From a virus, in the IMG/VR virus record IMGVR_UViG_3300050821_006554, positions 1 to 49,119 of that record: DNA of 49,119 bases; one strand, written 5' to 3'. Below are positions 39,411-47,879 of this stretch, piece by piece. Positions within the stretch are counted from its first letter, which is position 1. The number at the start of each line of letters is the position of its first letter. Below the pieces are notes generated by a model, which saw only the letters and a list, made by a program, of their open reading frames with translations, was not told the DNA's origin and searched no databases. Both the position numbers and the translations under genes were made by a program.

Positions 39411-40202
39411 TCACGCCTTGGCTTCCATCGCCTTCAGATCGGCTACAATGTCCTCACGCTTGCGGCCGAAGGTTTTTACGCCCACACGTCCGGCCGCGCG
39501 GGTGACTTCGGCAAAAGAAGCGGTTTCCAGCGATGCGGCTGGGACCGGATTAAGCATTTCCTGAATGTGCCTTTTCAGGATGGCGCGCTGTTCGTTGTCC
39601 ATGACCGCGAGCGCGCCCGCAATATCGGGGTCCAGCTCATCAGCGGCCTTGAGTTCTTCGTCCGAAAACAAGACCGAAGTCGCGACTTCCGCGCCAAAAT
39701 GGTAATCGGTGGTTTTCGGGATTTGCGCGCCGTCAACGAGGTCATTCGGCGTATCAAGCGGGCGCAAGCGCTCAACGTTCGTGATGTCTCCACCGTGTTT
39801 CAGGCTGTCAGGCACCGCGCCGGTCGCGAGCAAGCGAAGGCCGATGTGCTTATAGCAAGGGATGTTGGTTTCATTGCGCTTTTCCCAAGACATGTGCTTG
39901 CCGACCGCACCGGCCGGATTGCGCCGCATTTCGGCGGATGATGGCATGTCCCGGTGAATCTCATCGGCAAGCCGGTTGAATTCCTTGATTGCCGCGTCGA
40001 GTTCGCTTCGCGCATAGGGGCGCGGCGTGTAGCGGTCGAGCTGTTCACGAAGGGCACGGCGGCGCTTTTGCATCGCGCGCGGATCGCTGATTCTGGCGCG
40101 GACATGGGGCGGCGCGTTCAAGGTCGCGTCGATGTGCGCCAATTCTTCCTTGGCTTCCTGCACCTGATTCGGCTTCATCAAATTGGTCGTGTTGCCGTAC
40201 AT
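39411..40202 (-). CDS. hypothetical structural-block protein
   Basis: 263 residues. Charged helical N-terminal half (QVQEAKEELAHIDATLNAPP, AMQKRRRALREQLDRYTPRP), then mixed alpha/beta and a basic helical end. No family recognised; its constant position after the capsid suggests a head or head-tail role. Two bases separate it from the next gene upstream. Confidence 0.6.
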   Translation of the reverse strand: MYGNTTNLMKPNQVQEAKEELAHIDATLNAPPHVRARISDPRAMQKRRRALREQLDRYTPRPYARSELDAAIKEFNRLADEIHRDMPSSAEMRRNPAGAVGKHMSWEKRNETNIPCYKHIGLRLLATGAVPDSLKHGGDITNVERLRPLDTPNDLVDGAQIPKTTDYHFGAEVATSVLFSDEELKAADELDPDIAGALAVMDNEQRAILKRHIQEMLNPVPAASLETASFAEVTRAAGRVGVKTFGRKREDIVADLKAMEAKA

Positions 40203-40203
40203 T

Positions 40204-40410
40204 TCACAATCCGTCGCTATCTGGATAAATCTTCGCGCGCTTGACGCCGCCCGAACGGTCCTTGCTCTGTTTTTTGCCGGGGGCGCTGGTTTTGAATCCT
40301 GGCTTCAGGCCCAGCGTTGTGGTGGCCTTGCCGCCCTTTTGGCCGGTCGTGGCACCCTTGCCGCCCTTTAAGCCTTGCCGCACCTGATTGTTGAAATAGC
40401 CGTTGGGCAT
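40204..40410 (-). CDS. small basic Gly/Lys-rich protein
   Basis: 68 residues, with repeats of GGK and TTG(QK) (LKGGKGATTGQKGGKATTT), then GKKQSKDRSGGVKRAK. Such small disordered basic proteins next to the capsid gene may contact packaged DNA or the shell. Start at MPNGYFNN, 8 bases below the capsid stop. Confidence 0.65.
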   Translation of the reverse strand: MPNGYFNNQVRQGLKGGKGATTGQKGGKATTTLGLKPGFKTSAPGKKQSKDRSGGVKRAKIYPDSDGL

Positions 40411-40418
40411 TGTGGGCC

Positions 40419-41342
40419 TCAAACGTTGCTGCCAAGAACCCAGCGCCAATCATCGTAAGACGGCGAATAGCGCATATAGGCCCGCCATTTCGCGATGATG
40501 GTGTCCAAATCCTCCGCATAGGCGAATTCCAGTCCAACGCGGTCAACCCAATGCAGGTGCATCTTGCGGGTCTTGGAATCCATGAAGAACCAATTGTTCG
40601 TGTCCGTCAGGTAGTTCCATTCGATGACCGTGTAGACGCCTTCATGCACGTTGCGGTTGTTGTTCGGCGTATCCGGCTTACCGGCCGACTTCACGATTTC
40701 AAAGGCCACATCGTACAGGTCTGGAGGGATAAGAATTTCGTCCGCCATCGCGTCGTAGCGGTTGCCGCGATCATCGCGGAAGCCACGGAATTTGATCCGC
40801 GCTGCGGTTACTGCCGTTGCCGAAAGTGCGACGGTCGAAGAATTGTTGAAGCCAACCGATATATCGACGCCATCGGCATTCGTAAGATGCTGCGTCGAGC
40901 ACAGCGGCACGCCTTCGGAATTCACCGAAAACAGCGTGTCAACCATGAACGCATTGTTGAAGATTCGCGCGGCGTGCTTCTGCCGGGTCCGCATCGCTGC
41001 ATTGGCGAGACCGGCCGGACGCTGATCCATGATGTTGTATTGGTCATCATCGAACAGCTTGCGTTCGACCTGGAACCCGGAGGCAAATTCGATGTGGGTT
41101 TGAATCACATCGTAGCCTTGCGCAACGTCGTCATAGGTGACGTTCCCGGTGAACTGCGTAAAGTCACCGAACGCGCCGACACTGGACCACCGCATGTCTG
41201 CCCGCCCGTTATCGTCCGGCTGGCCGTAAATGGTCGGAATCATGTCGTCCAGTTGGTCGCGGTCCACCTGTTCATTGAAGATGCGTTGGAATCGCGGGTC
41301 CAAAAGATCGCCAAAATTGGCCGATGTGCTGGGTACTGGCAT
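40419..41342 (-). CDS. major capsid protein
   Basis: 307 residues. Has the layout of an HK97-fold capsid of the Mu-F/podovirus type: N-terminal arm (FGDLLDPRFQRIFNEQ), FTGNVTYDDVAQGYDV, spine-helix-like RPAGLANAAMRTRQKHAARIF, GVPLCSTQH, and a C-terminal strand FFMDSKTRKMHLHWVDRVGLEF. It lies downstream of scaffold and decoration genes, the usual order. No frameshift product seen. SD AGGGAGAACC. Confidence 0.85.
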   Translation of the reverse strand: MPVPSTSANFGDLLDPRFQRIFNEQVDRDQLDDMIPTIYGQPDDNGRADMRWSSVGAFGDFTQFTGNVTYDDVAQGYDVIQTHIEFASGFQVERKLFDDDQYNIMDQRPAGLANAAMRTRQKHAARIFNNAFMVDTLFSVNSEGVPLCSTQHLTNADGVDISVGFNNSSTVALSATAVTAARIKFRGFRDDRGNRYDAMADEILIPPDLYDVAFEIVKSAGKPDTPNNNRNVHEGVYTVIEWNYLTDTNNWFFMDSKTRKMHLHWVDRVGLEFAYAEDLDTIIAKWRAYMRYSPSYDDWRWVLGSNV

Positions 41343-41354
41343 TGCGGTTCTCCC

Positions 41355-42086
41355 TTAGACCACGAGTCCGGCCGACCAGACCGAACCGTTCGCCATAATC
41401 AGCGCAGCGCTGTTGAAAGCGCCGTTATTACCCGCATCCTGAAGGGCCAATTCGACCACGCGGAAATTGACGTTCGTGGTGTTGACCGCAACGCTGCAAT
41501 CAATCTGCGTGAGAAGCGTTGTGAGCTGCACGTATTGCGTTTCGTACCCGTAGGGCGATGCGCAAAACGGGATGCGGATGAAATTGTCGCCAACGCGCGT
41601 ATCGTTCGGGAGCGGCACGCCAAGAGTCGCCAATGTGGCGGCGCTGGCGATGATCTTCCGGCCCTTGCCCATGTTCGCGCCGTCATAGCCGAAAATGACG
41701 CCTTCATCGGATTCTGGTGCCGTCCAGTCGGTGCCGGTCGTGACGGTCAAGCCGTCCGAAGAAACAACCGTCACCGGCACGCGCGGAAGGCCGGTGTTTT
41801 CAGCCGCGCCGCCTGAAAGCTTGGCGCGATAAACACCGTTCGGATTGATGATGACCGTTACCGCGCGTTCGGTATCGGAATTGTCCGCCTGTTGCGCGTT
41901 CACGAAGGTTGCGATGTCCGTCGTGACTCCGATCACACCCACCGCTGCATTCACGGTACAAGCGGCGATGCCTTTCGAATTCGCGCCGCCCTTGATGACC
42001 GGAACGCCGGGGGTCAGGAGTGAGGCGTTCACCTGAAAGCGCTTCATGTGCGGAGCTGCGCCGCCAAGGTCATAAGCAAATTTCAT
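41355..42086 (-). CDS. putative capsid decoration protein
   Basis: 243 residues, beta-rich, with VNASLLTPGVPVIKGGANSK and AVTVIINPNGVYRAKLSGGA resembling head-decoration or head-fibre base proteins that lie between scaffold and capsid genes. Start chosen behind GAAGGGAGAG; the open frame extends 32 codons upstream over the preceding gene. Confidence 0.65.
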   Translation of the reverse strand: MKFAYDLGGAAPHMKRFQVNASLLTPGVPVIKGGANSKGIAACTVNAAVGVIGVTTDIATFVNAQQADNSDTERAVTVIINPNGVYRAKLSGGAAENTGLPRVPVTVVSSDGLTVTTGTDWTAPESDEGVIFGYDGANMGKGRKIIASAATLATLGVPLPNDTRVGDNFIRIPFCASPYGYETQYVQLTTLLTQIDCSVAVNTTNVNFRVVELALQDAGNNGAFNSAALIMANGSVWSAGLVV

Positions 42087-42099
42087 AACCGCTCTCCCT

Positions 42100-42384
42100 T
42101 CAGCGAGGCATTTGCTGATGATGGATGAACAATTGCCGGTCGCGGCCTTCGTCCTTGCATCCGTCGCAAGCGCCGGAAACAAGCGGCAAGCCGTGTTTGG
42201 TCGTGTAGCCGTATTTCGGCGCGTGAAATTTCGGCGCGCAGGATTGGCAAAGCACGATGGATTTTTTGAGCGCCGCGAGGTCCGCGATATAGGAACCCGC
42301 CGTGATGCCCGCTTTGCGGCCGGTGTGTTCGGACGCTTTCGCCAAGCGTTCTTCGTCCCAAGGCACCAAATGCAAAGCTGGCAT
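42100..42384 (-). CDS. small zinc-binding protein
   Basis: 94 residues. CQSC at about 46-49 and CDGCKD near 73-78 form a zinc knuckle pair; the N-terminus starts MPALHLVPWDEERLAKASEH. ATG overlaps the scaffold stop. Function unknown; another member of this phage's unusually rich set of zinc-ribbon proteins. Confidence 0.7.
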   Translation of the reverse strand: MPALHLVPWDEERLAKASEHTGRKAGITAGSYIADLAALKKSIVLCQSCAPKFHAPKYGYTTKHGLPLVSGACDGCKDEGRDRQLFIHHQQMPR

Positions 42385-43175
42385 CAGTGCAACGCCTTCT
42401 GTTCGCGCGTTTTGCGCGCAATGGCGACTTCCGCAAGAAGGTTCTTATCGGTCGTGCCCTTGTAGAAGTTTTGGTCGATTTTCTTTTTGTAATAAGCCTT
42501 CTGCGCAGGTGTCAGGCCCTTCGCCCAACCGTCATCCCCGCCGCCGCCTTTCGTGGCGACTCCATCGGAACCACCGGTTTCTTCGCTGGCTTCCGGTTCT
42601 TTCTTCCGGCCTTTGGGCGCGAGCGCGCCGACCGCCGAACGGATCGCCTTAAGCTCCGTGCGCTTGTCCTTCGGATCATCGCCGCAAACGCCCACCAGAT
42701 AATCGAATTCCGTCTGCACCTTCTTGCGAAGATCGCTTTCGGTATCGGTCAAATCGGGATGGGCTTCGATGTAGGCGGATATTTGGGAATCGACTCCCAC
42801 GGTCACGCGGGTTTCCGCCGACACGTCATCCATCTTCGCGGCGAATTTGCGCTCAAGCTTGGCTTCCAATTGAGCGTCAAGCTGGGCGTCCATCTGTTCT
42901 TCGGTGATCTTGTCGCCATCCACCAAGGCGCGGAGTTCGGCGCGTGTCCAAATCCGTGGCGGCGCTTCGGGGGCGGCTGGCCGCGCCTTTAAGCCTTCAA
43001 CAGTTCCTTCCAAGCGCGCGAGCTTACTTGCAAGGTCCTGTCGTTTCTCGCGCTCGGCCAAAAGCGCGGCCTTCAGCCCTTCGGCCTCTTTCGGATCGGC
43101 GGCATCCGCTGAACCCTTACCCGCTGTGTTGTTGGGATCGGATTCATCGCCCGTTTTTTCTGAGACCGGAGGCAT
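42384..43175 (-). CDS. scaffolding protein
   Basis: 263 residues, charged and Gln/Glu/Lys-rich, with a predicted coiled coil (AEREKRQDLASKLARLEG near 40-58, MDAQLDAQLEAKLERKF near 98-115) and a basic C-terminal helix (PAQKAYYKKKIDQNF) that could bind capsid protein. Size, composition and position just ahead of the capsid are typical for a scaffold. First gene after an intrinsic terminator. Confidence 0.75.
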   Translation of the reverse strand: MPPVSEKTGDESDPNNTAGKGSADAADPKEAEGLKAALLAEREKRQDLASKLARLEGTVEGLKARPAAPEAPPRIWTRAELRALVDGDKITEEQMDAQLDAQLEAKLERKFAAKMDDVSAETRVTVGVDSQISAYIEAHPDLTDTESDLRKKVQTEFDYLVGVCGDDPKDKRTELKAIRSAVGALAPKGRKKEPEASEETGGSDGVATKGGGGDDGWAKGLTPAQKAYYKKKIDQNFYKGTTDKNLLAEVAIARKTREQKALH

Positions 43176-43192
43176 TGTGTGACCCCAAACGC

Positions 43193-43228
43193 AAAAAAGC
43201 CCGCCCCAGGCTGGTCCCTGGTGCGGGC
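43193..43228 (-). terminator. intrinsic terminator inside the structural operon
   Basis: On the minus strand a GC-rich stem (GCCCGC with GCGGGC, extended by CCAGG/CCTGG) is followed by six Ts. It lies between the DUF2292-like gene and the scaffold gene, so head genes downstream depend on read-through or on an undetected promoter. Confidence 0.75.
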
Positions 43229-43252
43229 TCGGATTCCCCGATGACCTTCGAA

Positions 43253-43444
43253 TTACGGAATTTCGTGCGGCGGTACGTCTAAGTTTTCGGTGACGTGCAA
43301 ACCGCGAATTCTTCCATTCCGTATTAGGAGTTCCACACTCCCGTTGAAGTTGTCAAGGGCCATCTTGCGCAACCTGTCGGCCACGGTGGGCGGCAAGTGC
43401 CATTCTGGACGGCGGATAATTTTGGTTTCGACCATTACGCTCAT
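43253..43444 (-). CDS. small DUF2292-like protein
   Basis: 63 residues. NFNGSVELLIRNGRIRGLHVTE matches the beta-hairpin pattern GSVE..IRDGRI..i..TE of a widespread small phage/bacterial family of unknown function. Starts six bases after the tailspike gene ends. The terminator follows its stop after 24 bases. Confidence 0.7.
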   Translation of the reverse strand: MSVMVETKIIRRPEWHLPPTVADRLRKMALDNFNGSVELLIRNGRIRGLHVTENLDVPPHEIP

Positions 43445-43450
43445 GGTGCC

Positions 43451-44749
43451 CTACCCCATTCCTTCATCGCGCTTTTTTTTGTGGCCGTGCCGCATGCCGT
43501 CATCATCGCAGCCATCGTCATCGGTGCTCTGTGGATCGTCGGCGGGCGGCGCATCGGTAACGACGAATTTGTTGTTCGGCCCTTCGACCAGACCGGGCGG
43601 TAGTGGAATCGGCCCATAGCGCACATCATTCCAAGGAAAGACCATCTTATTTTGGCCGGTGGCGGGATCGTAGCCGAAATGATTCCGCTGATCGGGATTA
43701 ATCAGAACGATATTGTTGTCCACTATCCCAACCATGTCGCGGAATTCGCCCTGGACATAATAATTTTCGCCTTTCTTGTGGAATTTGCCATCTTCGCCAA
43801 TGCCGCCCGTGCCGTTATACAAGATGCGCGGATCGACAACGATGGGTTTTCCGGGGGCCTTTCCGCGCAGATCGAACAAATTATATTGGATATCAATTTC
43901 GACATCCTTGCTCTGTGGCTCGATATAAATATGCACGCAACCCTTCGGCTGTGACGAAAATGGCGCGAGGTTTTGGAACGTGTTGAAATGCAGTTCGTTT
44001 TTCCCGCCCATGGAATCGTAAACCCAGGAATTGAATCCACTTCCGGTCGTGAGCAAAGTGCTTCTTACGCGGGTATAGTCGGAACGGGTTTTGAACGTGT
44101 TTCCTTCGCCAACCGCATGTGTGAAAATACTGTCATCGACAAAGCACGTAATGGTCGTGCCGCAGTACAGTAAATGCGCTTGCCCGCCAAATCCGCAGCA
44201 CGAAAACTCGCACGTCTTGATGATAAGATTGCCGCGTTCGTCGGCCTCGGTCGCTTCAAGGTCTTGCGGCGAAATGAGCGCGCCGTTTTGGCAATAGCGG
44301 AAAATCATCCTTTCGAGCGTCAGGTTTGTTCCACGGTCCATTCGCACGCCAGAGCCATTATACGCGCCCGATTGCGAGCGCGCGCCTTCTACTTCGAAGC
44401 CGCGAATGACGACATCGACGCCAGCATCCCAAAACAGGCCCTTATCGGCACCGCTGCCGGAAAATGGCTGGCCGGGAACTTGCGGCATTCCAGAGGGACG
44501 CCGATTGATGATGCGGGCTTTGGCACCGGAATTGCCGCCGCCGTCGAGTGTGAAATTGCGCGTGACCTTGGGCATCCACCAAGTATCGTTTTCATATTCG
44601 GTCGGCCGTCCAACGGGGCCAGGGTCCACAATGATGCTGACATCCTGAAACATGGACATATCGCCCTTGCGCTGCAAAGCTCCCGCGACCTGTCCATAGG
44701 TGACTCCGTTCGGTATCTGCCGACCGGGACCGACAAGAAATTGCTGCAT
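43451..44749 (-). CDS. beta-helix tailspike / putative depolymerase
   Basis: 432 residues. Residues 70-330 show the repeating short strands of a right-handed beta-helix: FTLDGGGNSG, VVIRGFEVEG, LTLERMIFRYCQNGALIS, LIIKTCEFSCCGF, ELHFNTFQNL, VEIDIQYNLFDL. Such folds serve as receptor-binding or polysaccharide-cleaving spikes. The C-terminus is charged and disordered (DDDGCDDDGMRHGHKKKRDE). Unusually, it lies between portal and scaffold genes rather than at the end of the late operon. Confidence 0.7.
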   Translation of the reverse strand: MQQFLVGPGRQIPNGVTYGQVAGALQRKGDMSMFQDVSIIVDPGPVGRPTEYENDTWWMPKVTRNFTLDGGGNSGAKARIINRRPSGMPQVPGQPFSGSGADKGLFWDAGVDVVIRGFEVEGARSQSGAYNGSGVRMDRGTNLTLERMIFRYCQNGALISPQDLEATEADERGNLIIKTCEFSCCGFGGQAHLLYCGTTITCFVDDSIFTHAVGEGNTFKTRSDYTRVRSTLLTTGSGFNSWVYDSMGGKNELHFNTFQNLAPFSSQPKGCVHIYIEPQSKDVEIDIQYNLFDLRGKAPGKPIVVDPRILYNGTGGIGEDGKFHKKGENYYVQGEFRDMVGIVDNNIVLINPDQRNHFGYDPATGQNKMVFPWNDVRYGPIPLPPGLVEGPNNKFVVTDAPPADDPQSTDDDGCDDDGMRHGHKKKRDEGMG

Positions 44750-44763
44750 GATTTTTCTCCTGT

Positions 44764-45138
44764 TTAACTATCCTCGGAAATGTCTCGTAGCTTCATCGCC
44801 GCCAGATCGCCTGCCCGCTTCAAATGCGCTGGCATGCTCAAGACGAACTGGAGCACATCAATCCGTTCCGCCAGCCGAATAATCGCGATGCGCCGCTTGG
44901 CGACTTCATCGGCGTTGACCAGAAGCGGATTGAGTAGGTCGTTCAGGAATGAATCGCGTTGCGCGCAATTGGCCTCAACCGCCGCCTGCAAATAGGTCAA
45001 GAATTGGTCCCAATGCGGATCGCCGGTCATCAGGTGCGCGGAGATTCCCGCTTGCCGGATCATCGCGAGCTGGTGACGCTCATCGCGTGGCGGCTGGCGC
45101 GGCTTTGTGCCTGTGAATTCCTCGCGTTCGAAGGTCAT
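44764..45138 (-). CDS. hypothetical head-region protein
   Basis: 124 residues, helical, with FLTYLQAAVEANCAQRDSFL and AKRRIAIIRLAERIDVLQFV. TGA/ATG overlap with the portal gene. Similar small helical proteins often follow podovirus portals; function unknown. Confidence 0.65.
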   Translation of the reverse strand: MTFEREEFTGTKPRQPPRDERHQLAMIRQAGISAHLMTGDPHWDQFLTYLQAAVEANCAQRDSFLNDLLNPLLVNADEVAKRRIAIIRLAERIDVLQFVLSMPAHLKRAGDLAAMKLRDISEDS

Positions 45139-47531
45139 TGGCTATTCGCTCCTCCCCCTGCACCGGGTAGGGTTTCGTTCATCAGCTCACCCGGCCCGCT
45201 GATTTGGGGCGGCTGATTTGGCGGGGCTTGCGGCGGATTGGTCGGTGGGGCACCGCCCATCGGTGGACCGGCCGCACCGGCCGAACGCTGATTCTGGAAT
45301 TGCGCGGCGTTGTTCTCCAATTGCTGTTGTTGCTGTTCTTGCTGCGCGAGAACGCCCAAATGCTGCATGTAGGTTTTGAAGATCGCGATTTGCGGCGGCG
45401 TGAGGAAGCCGAAATTATCGCTCTTGGCGAATTCTTCCATTTTGTCGATGTGTTCTTGCACGCCGCCCGCTTCCGCAGGCACGCCGAACGGCATTTGCGT
45501 ATTCATTATCGACATGATGGCGTTCTCAGCCAAAATGCGCGGCATGGCCGCTTGCGGGTTCGGCGGCGAAACGTATTTCGTCACGTCCTGACCGAAGGAC
45601 CGGCCGAAATCGACGGCCATCCGATACATATTGTCGGGTTTGACAACCCCCGATTGAAGGAACAGCGGCGTAAGCAATGCGCCCATGATGGTTTGCAGCG
45701 CGCTTTGCAGCGCCGCCTTGGACGTGTTGAGAACGTTGGCGTCGAAGGTGAATTGGTAATTGCCGGAAATCGCCGTGCGATCATTGATCTTCAAATAGGG
45801 ATCGGCCTCGGGTAGCACGGGTCCGGCGATACGGAACTGTTTGTTCTTCGGCAGGAACGATTGGTTTAGCCGGTGCATTTGCGTCCAAACGCCCGTGAGC
45901 ATGATGAAAAAGCGGCGAAGGATGCGTTCGGGGCGCGCTTCGTTTTGGCCGGACACAAGCGACATATTACCGGTGGTGCGCAGCGCCGATGACGAACCCG
46001 GCGCGACTTGCCCGAAGGAATGGTCCGTAACCATCGTGAGCTTGTCTTGCCATTGGCCGAAAACGGTAATCATGTTCATGGCCGCTGCCATGCCTTGCGG
46101 ATTGCCGATTTGCGGGAAGCTCAAATCCTGTTGCGGGTTCTGGAGCGGCCAAAGGGTGAAGGGCTCGACTCGGATCACTTCTGGATTGAGCCCGCCCGCA
46201 GGCCGGTAAAAACCGGGCGGCGAAATCGAAAGATCGTTGGCGTTCAAGCTTTGATCCGTGAGCACCTTCACCGCGTCGTGCATCGACTCCATGGTTTCAA
46301 GAAGGCTCATGCCGTCATAGCGCCCGCCGACCGGCAAGAAGCACGCGCCATCGAGCGGCCGACGCGGCGGATTGCCGGGATAGAGGTCGGACAAGAGACG
46401 CACCTTGAGAAGCGTCTTGGTCTCGTAGATCACCCAAAAAATGACATCTTCTTCGATGCCGTCGCCGTCGATATCGTAAGTGTCGAAGCAAATCAGCCGG
46501 GTAAGCCGTTTGTGCGCTTTGTCGCGGGGCTTGAGGTTCGGCACCGCGCCCGCGAGCGCGTCTTTCTGGCGTGCGGATTCCTCTTTCGGGTTTGCCGCTT
46601 CGCTTGCCGCGACGTTCGCCAAAGCGTCCATTTCGTCTTTGGTCGGCAGATCGTAGAAGCCGGATTTCTTCAGCCGCTTCAGCTCTGCCAGCGTCGGCTT
46701 GTCGCGCAAGATCACATAGGGTGCGCCGTTCGGGTTTGACGGTCCCGGCATTTGCAGATTGGCCGAACGCGGCGGGTACGCCACATCATCGTAATCCTTC
46801 ACGAAGGGGCGCGGCGCGTCGAAAACGATGGCTTCTTCTTCGATGACCATTTCAACCTGGTCGGCCGGATCGGTGTAGAAGCAAACCGTCAATTCCTTGT
46901 CCTTGGCATCGGTGACGGTCCATTCCCAGCCGCCCGCCTTGGCATCAAACCGCTTCGCGGCGGGGAATTGATTGCGGACAAGCCGGAAAAAGTAATCGCG
47001 CGGTTCTTCATCGGGCGGGATTTCATCAAATTGCATGATCGTCGCGACTTGGCGCTTTTCGCGCACCCATGGCGTAAAGACCGTGCAAGCCGGATCGTTG
47101 ACGAATGATTCCGCCATTTCGCCCACGGACAGCTCGCCCGTGTTCTCCACGAAGAACTGAAAGTTCAACAAATGGTCGATAATGACTTGCTTTTGCTCAT
47201 CGTCGGGATTGCTCGCCTTCGACGTGACCGGTGGATTTTGCGACATGACCGCATTTACGAGCGTGTCCTGTATGCGCAGCGAATCTTGAAGCATGTCGGG
47301 AATCGCCACATCGGCCGCATTCGGCCAAGGCCAATCCGTGCCTTCGCTCCATAGCCGGTATTTGGCGTAACGCTGCACCCGCGCATCGCGGCCCACTTGC
47401 CGGTTCGTCCATTCATCGTCCCAAAATTTGACAACCCGATTGGCGATTTCAACGCCTTCATCCGCGCTTACGCTATTGCGCTTGCGGCGGCGCGGAGCTG
47501 GCGCTTTTACAACATTGTCCGTATACGCCAT
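45135..47531 (-). CDS. portal protein
   Basis: 798 residues, in the size range of podovirus portals. Opening region (residues 25-110) with RYAKYRLWSEGTDWPWPNAA and ALVNAVMSQNPPV-like helices, long alpha/beta wing, LLETMESMHDAVKVLTDQ and stem-like helices, and a Gln then Pro-rich C-terminal tail (QQEQQQQQLEN, PPNQPPQISGP). It is the dodecameric ring through which TerL pumps DNA and lies two genes from terL. Confidence 0.85.
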   Translation of the reverse strand: MAYTDNVVKAPAPRRRKRNSVSADEGVEIANRVVKFWDDEWTNRQVGRDARVQRYAKYRLWSEGTDWPWPNAADVAIPDMLQDSLRIQDTLVNAVMSQNPPVTSKASNPDDEQKQVIIDHLLNFQFFVENTGELSVGEMAESFVNDPACTVFTPWVREKRQVATIMQFDEIPPDEEPRDYFFRLVRNQFPAAKRFDAKAGGWEWTVTDAKDKELTVCFYTDPADQVEMVIEEEAIVFDAPRPFVKDYDDVAYPPRSANLQMPGPSNPNGAPYVILRDKPTLAELKRLKKSGFYDLPTKDEMDALANVAASEAANPKEESARQKDALAGAVPNLKPRDKAHKRLTRLICFDTYDIDGDGIEEDVIFWVIYETKTLLKVRLLSDLYPGNPPRRPLDGACFLPVGGRYDGMSLLETMESMHDAVKVLTDQSLNANDLSISPPGFYRPAGGLNPEVIRVEPFTLWPLQNPQQDLSFPQIGNPQGMAAAMNMITVFGQWQDKLTMVTDHSFGQVAPGSSSALRTTGNMSLVSGQNEARPERILRRFFIMLTGVWTQMHRLNQSFLPKNKQFRIAGPVLPEADPYLKINDRTAISGNYQFTFDANVLNTSKAALQSALQTIMGALLTPLFLQSGVVKPDNMYRMAVDFGRSFGQDVTKYVSPPNPQAAMPRILAENAIMSIMNTQMPFGVPAEAGGVQEHIDKMEEFAKSDNFGFLTPPQIAIFKTYMQHLGVLAQQEQQQQQLENNAAQFQNQRSAGAAGPPMGGAPPTNPPQAPPNQPPQISGPGELMNETLPGAGGGANSQ

Positions 47532-47532
47532 A

Positions 47533-47868
47533 TCATTCCCCGTTGACGCTATGAGCTGCGCGCACCATTGCCAGCAAGCCGGGATCGTTCAAATCGGCCG
47601 GGTCTGCCGTGGTGACGGAATAGGCCGTAAGCGGACGATTAGGCTTGTTGTCGCGCCGCCTCGGCCGCAGCATTGATTCCTGTTTCCAGAAGCTGAAGAA
47701 TTCTTCCGACGTTTTGAACAGCTTCGCTTCGGCGGCATTATCCGTCCAATAGGCGCGGCCGAGTCCGCCGCCGTAATCGGGATCGAAGCGCAGCAAATAC
47801 TTGCCCACATCTTCGCACGGATCGCCGTTCGCAAAGCCAAGGCAGACCATCAGCATTTTCCCAGCCAT
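47533..47868 (-). CDS. conserved hypothetical protein between terL and portal
   Basis: 111 residues. MVCLGFANGDPCEDVGKYLLRFDPDYGGGLGRAYWTDN is a pattern common in alphaproteobacterial phage proteins of unknown function, usually near terminase or portal genes. Start chosen at ATG with GGGG seven bases upstream; the frame is open five codons further. Confidence 0.7.
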   Translation of the reverse strand: MAGKMLMVCLGFANGDPCEDVGKYLLRFDPDYGGGLGRAYWTDNAAEAKLFKTSEEFFSFWKQESMLRPRRRDNKPNRPLTAYSVTTADPADLNDPGLLAMVRAAHSVNGE

Positions 47869-47879
47869 CGCAAATCCCC

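Noticed and set aside
40410-41816. 468-codon open frame on the plus strand
   Set aside because: Antisense to the capsid and decoration genes, no ribosome site, and His/Arg-rich shadow composition.
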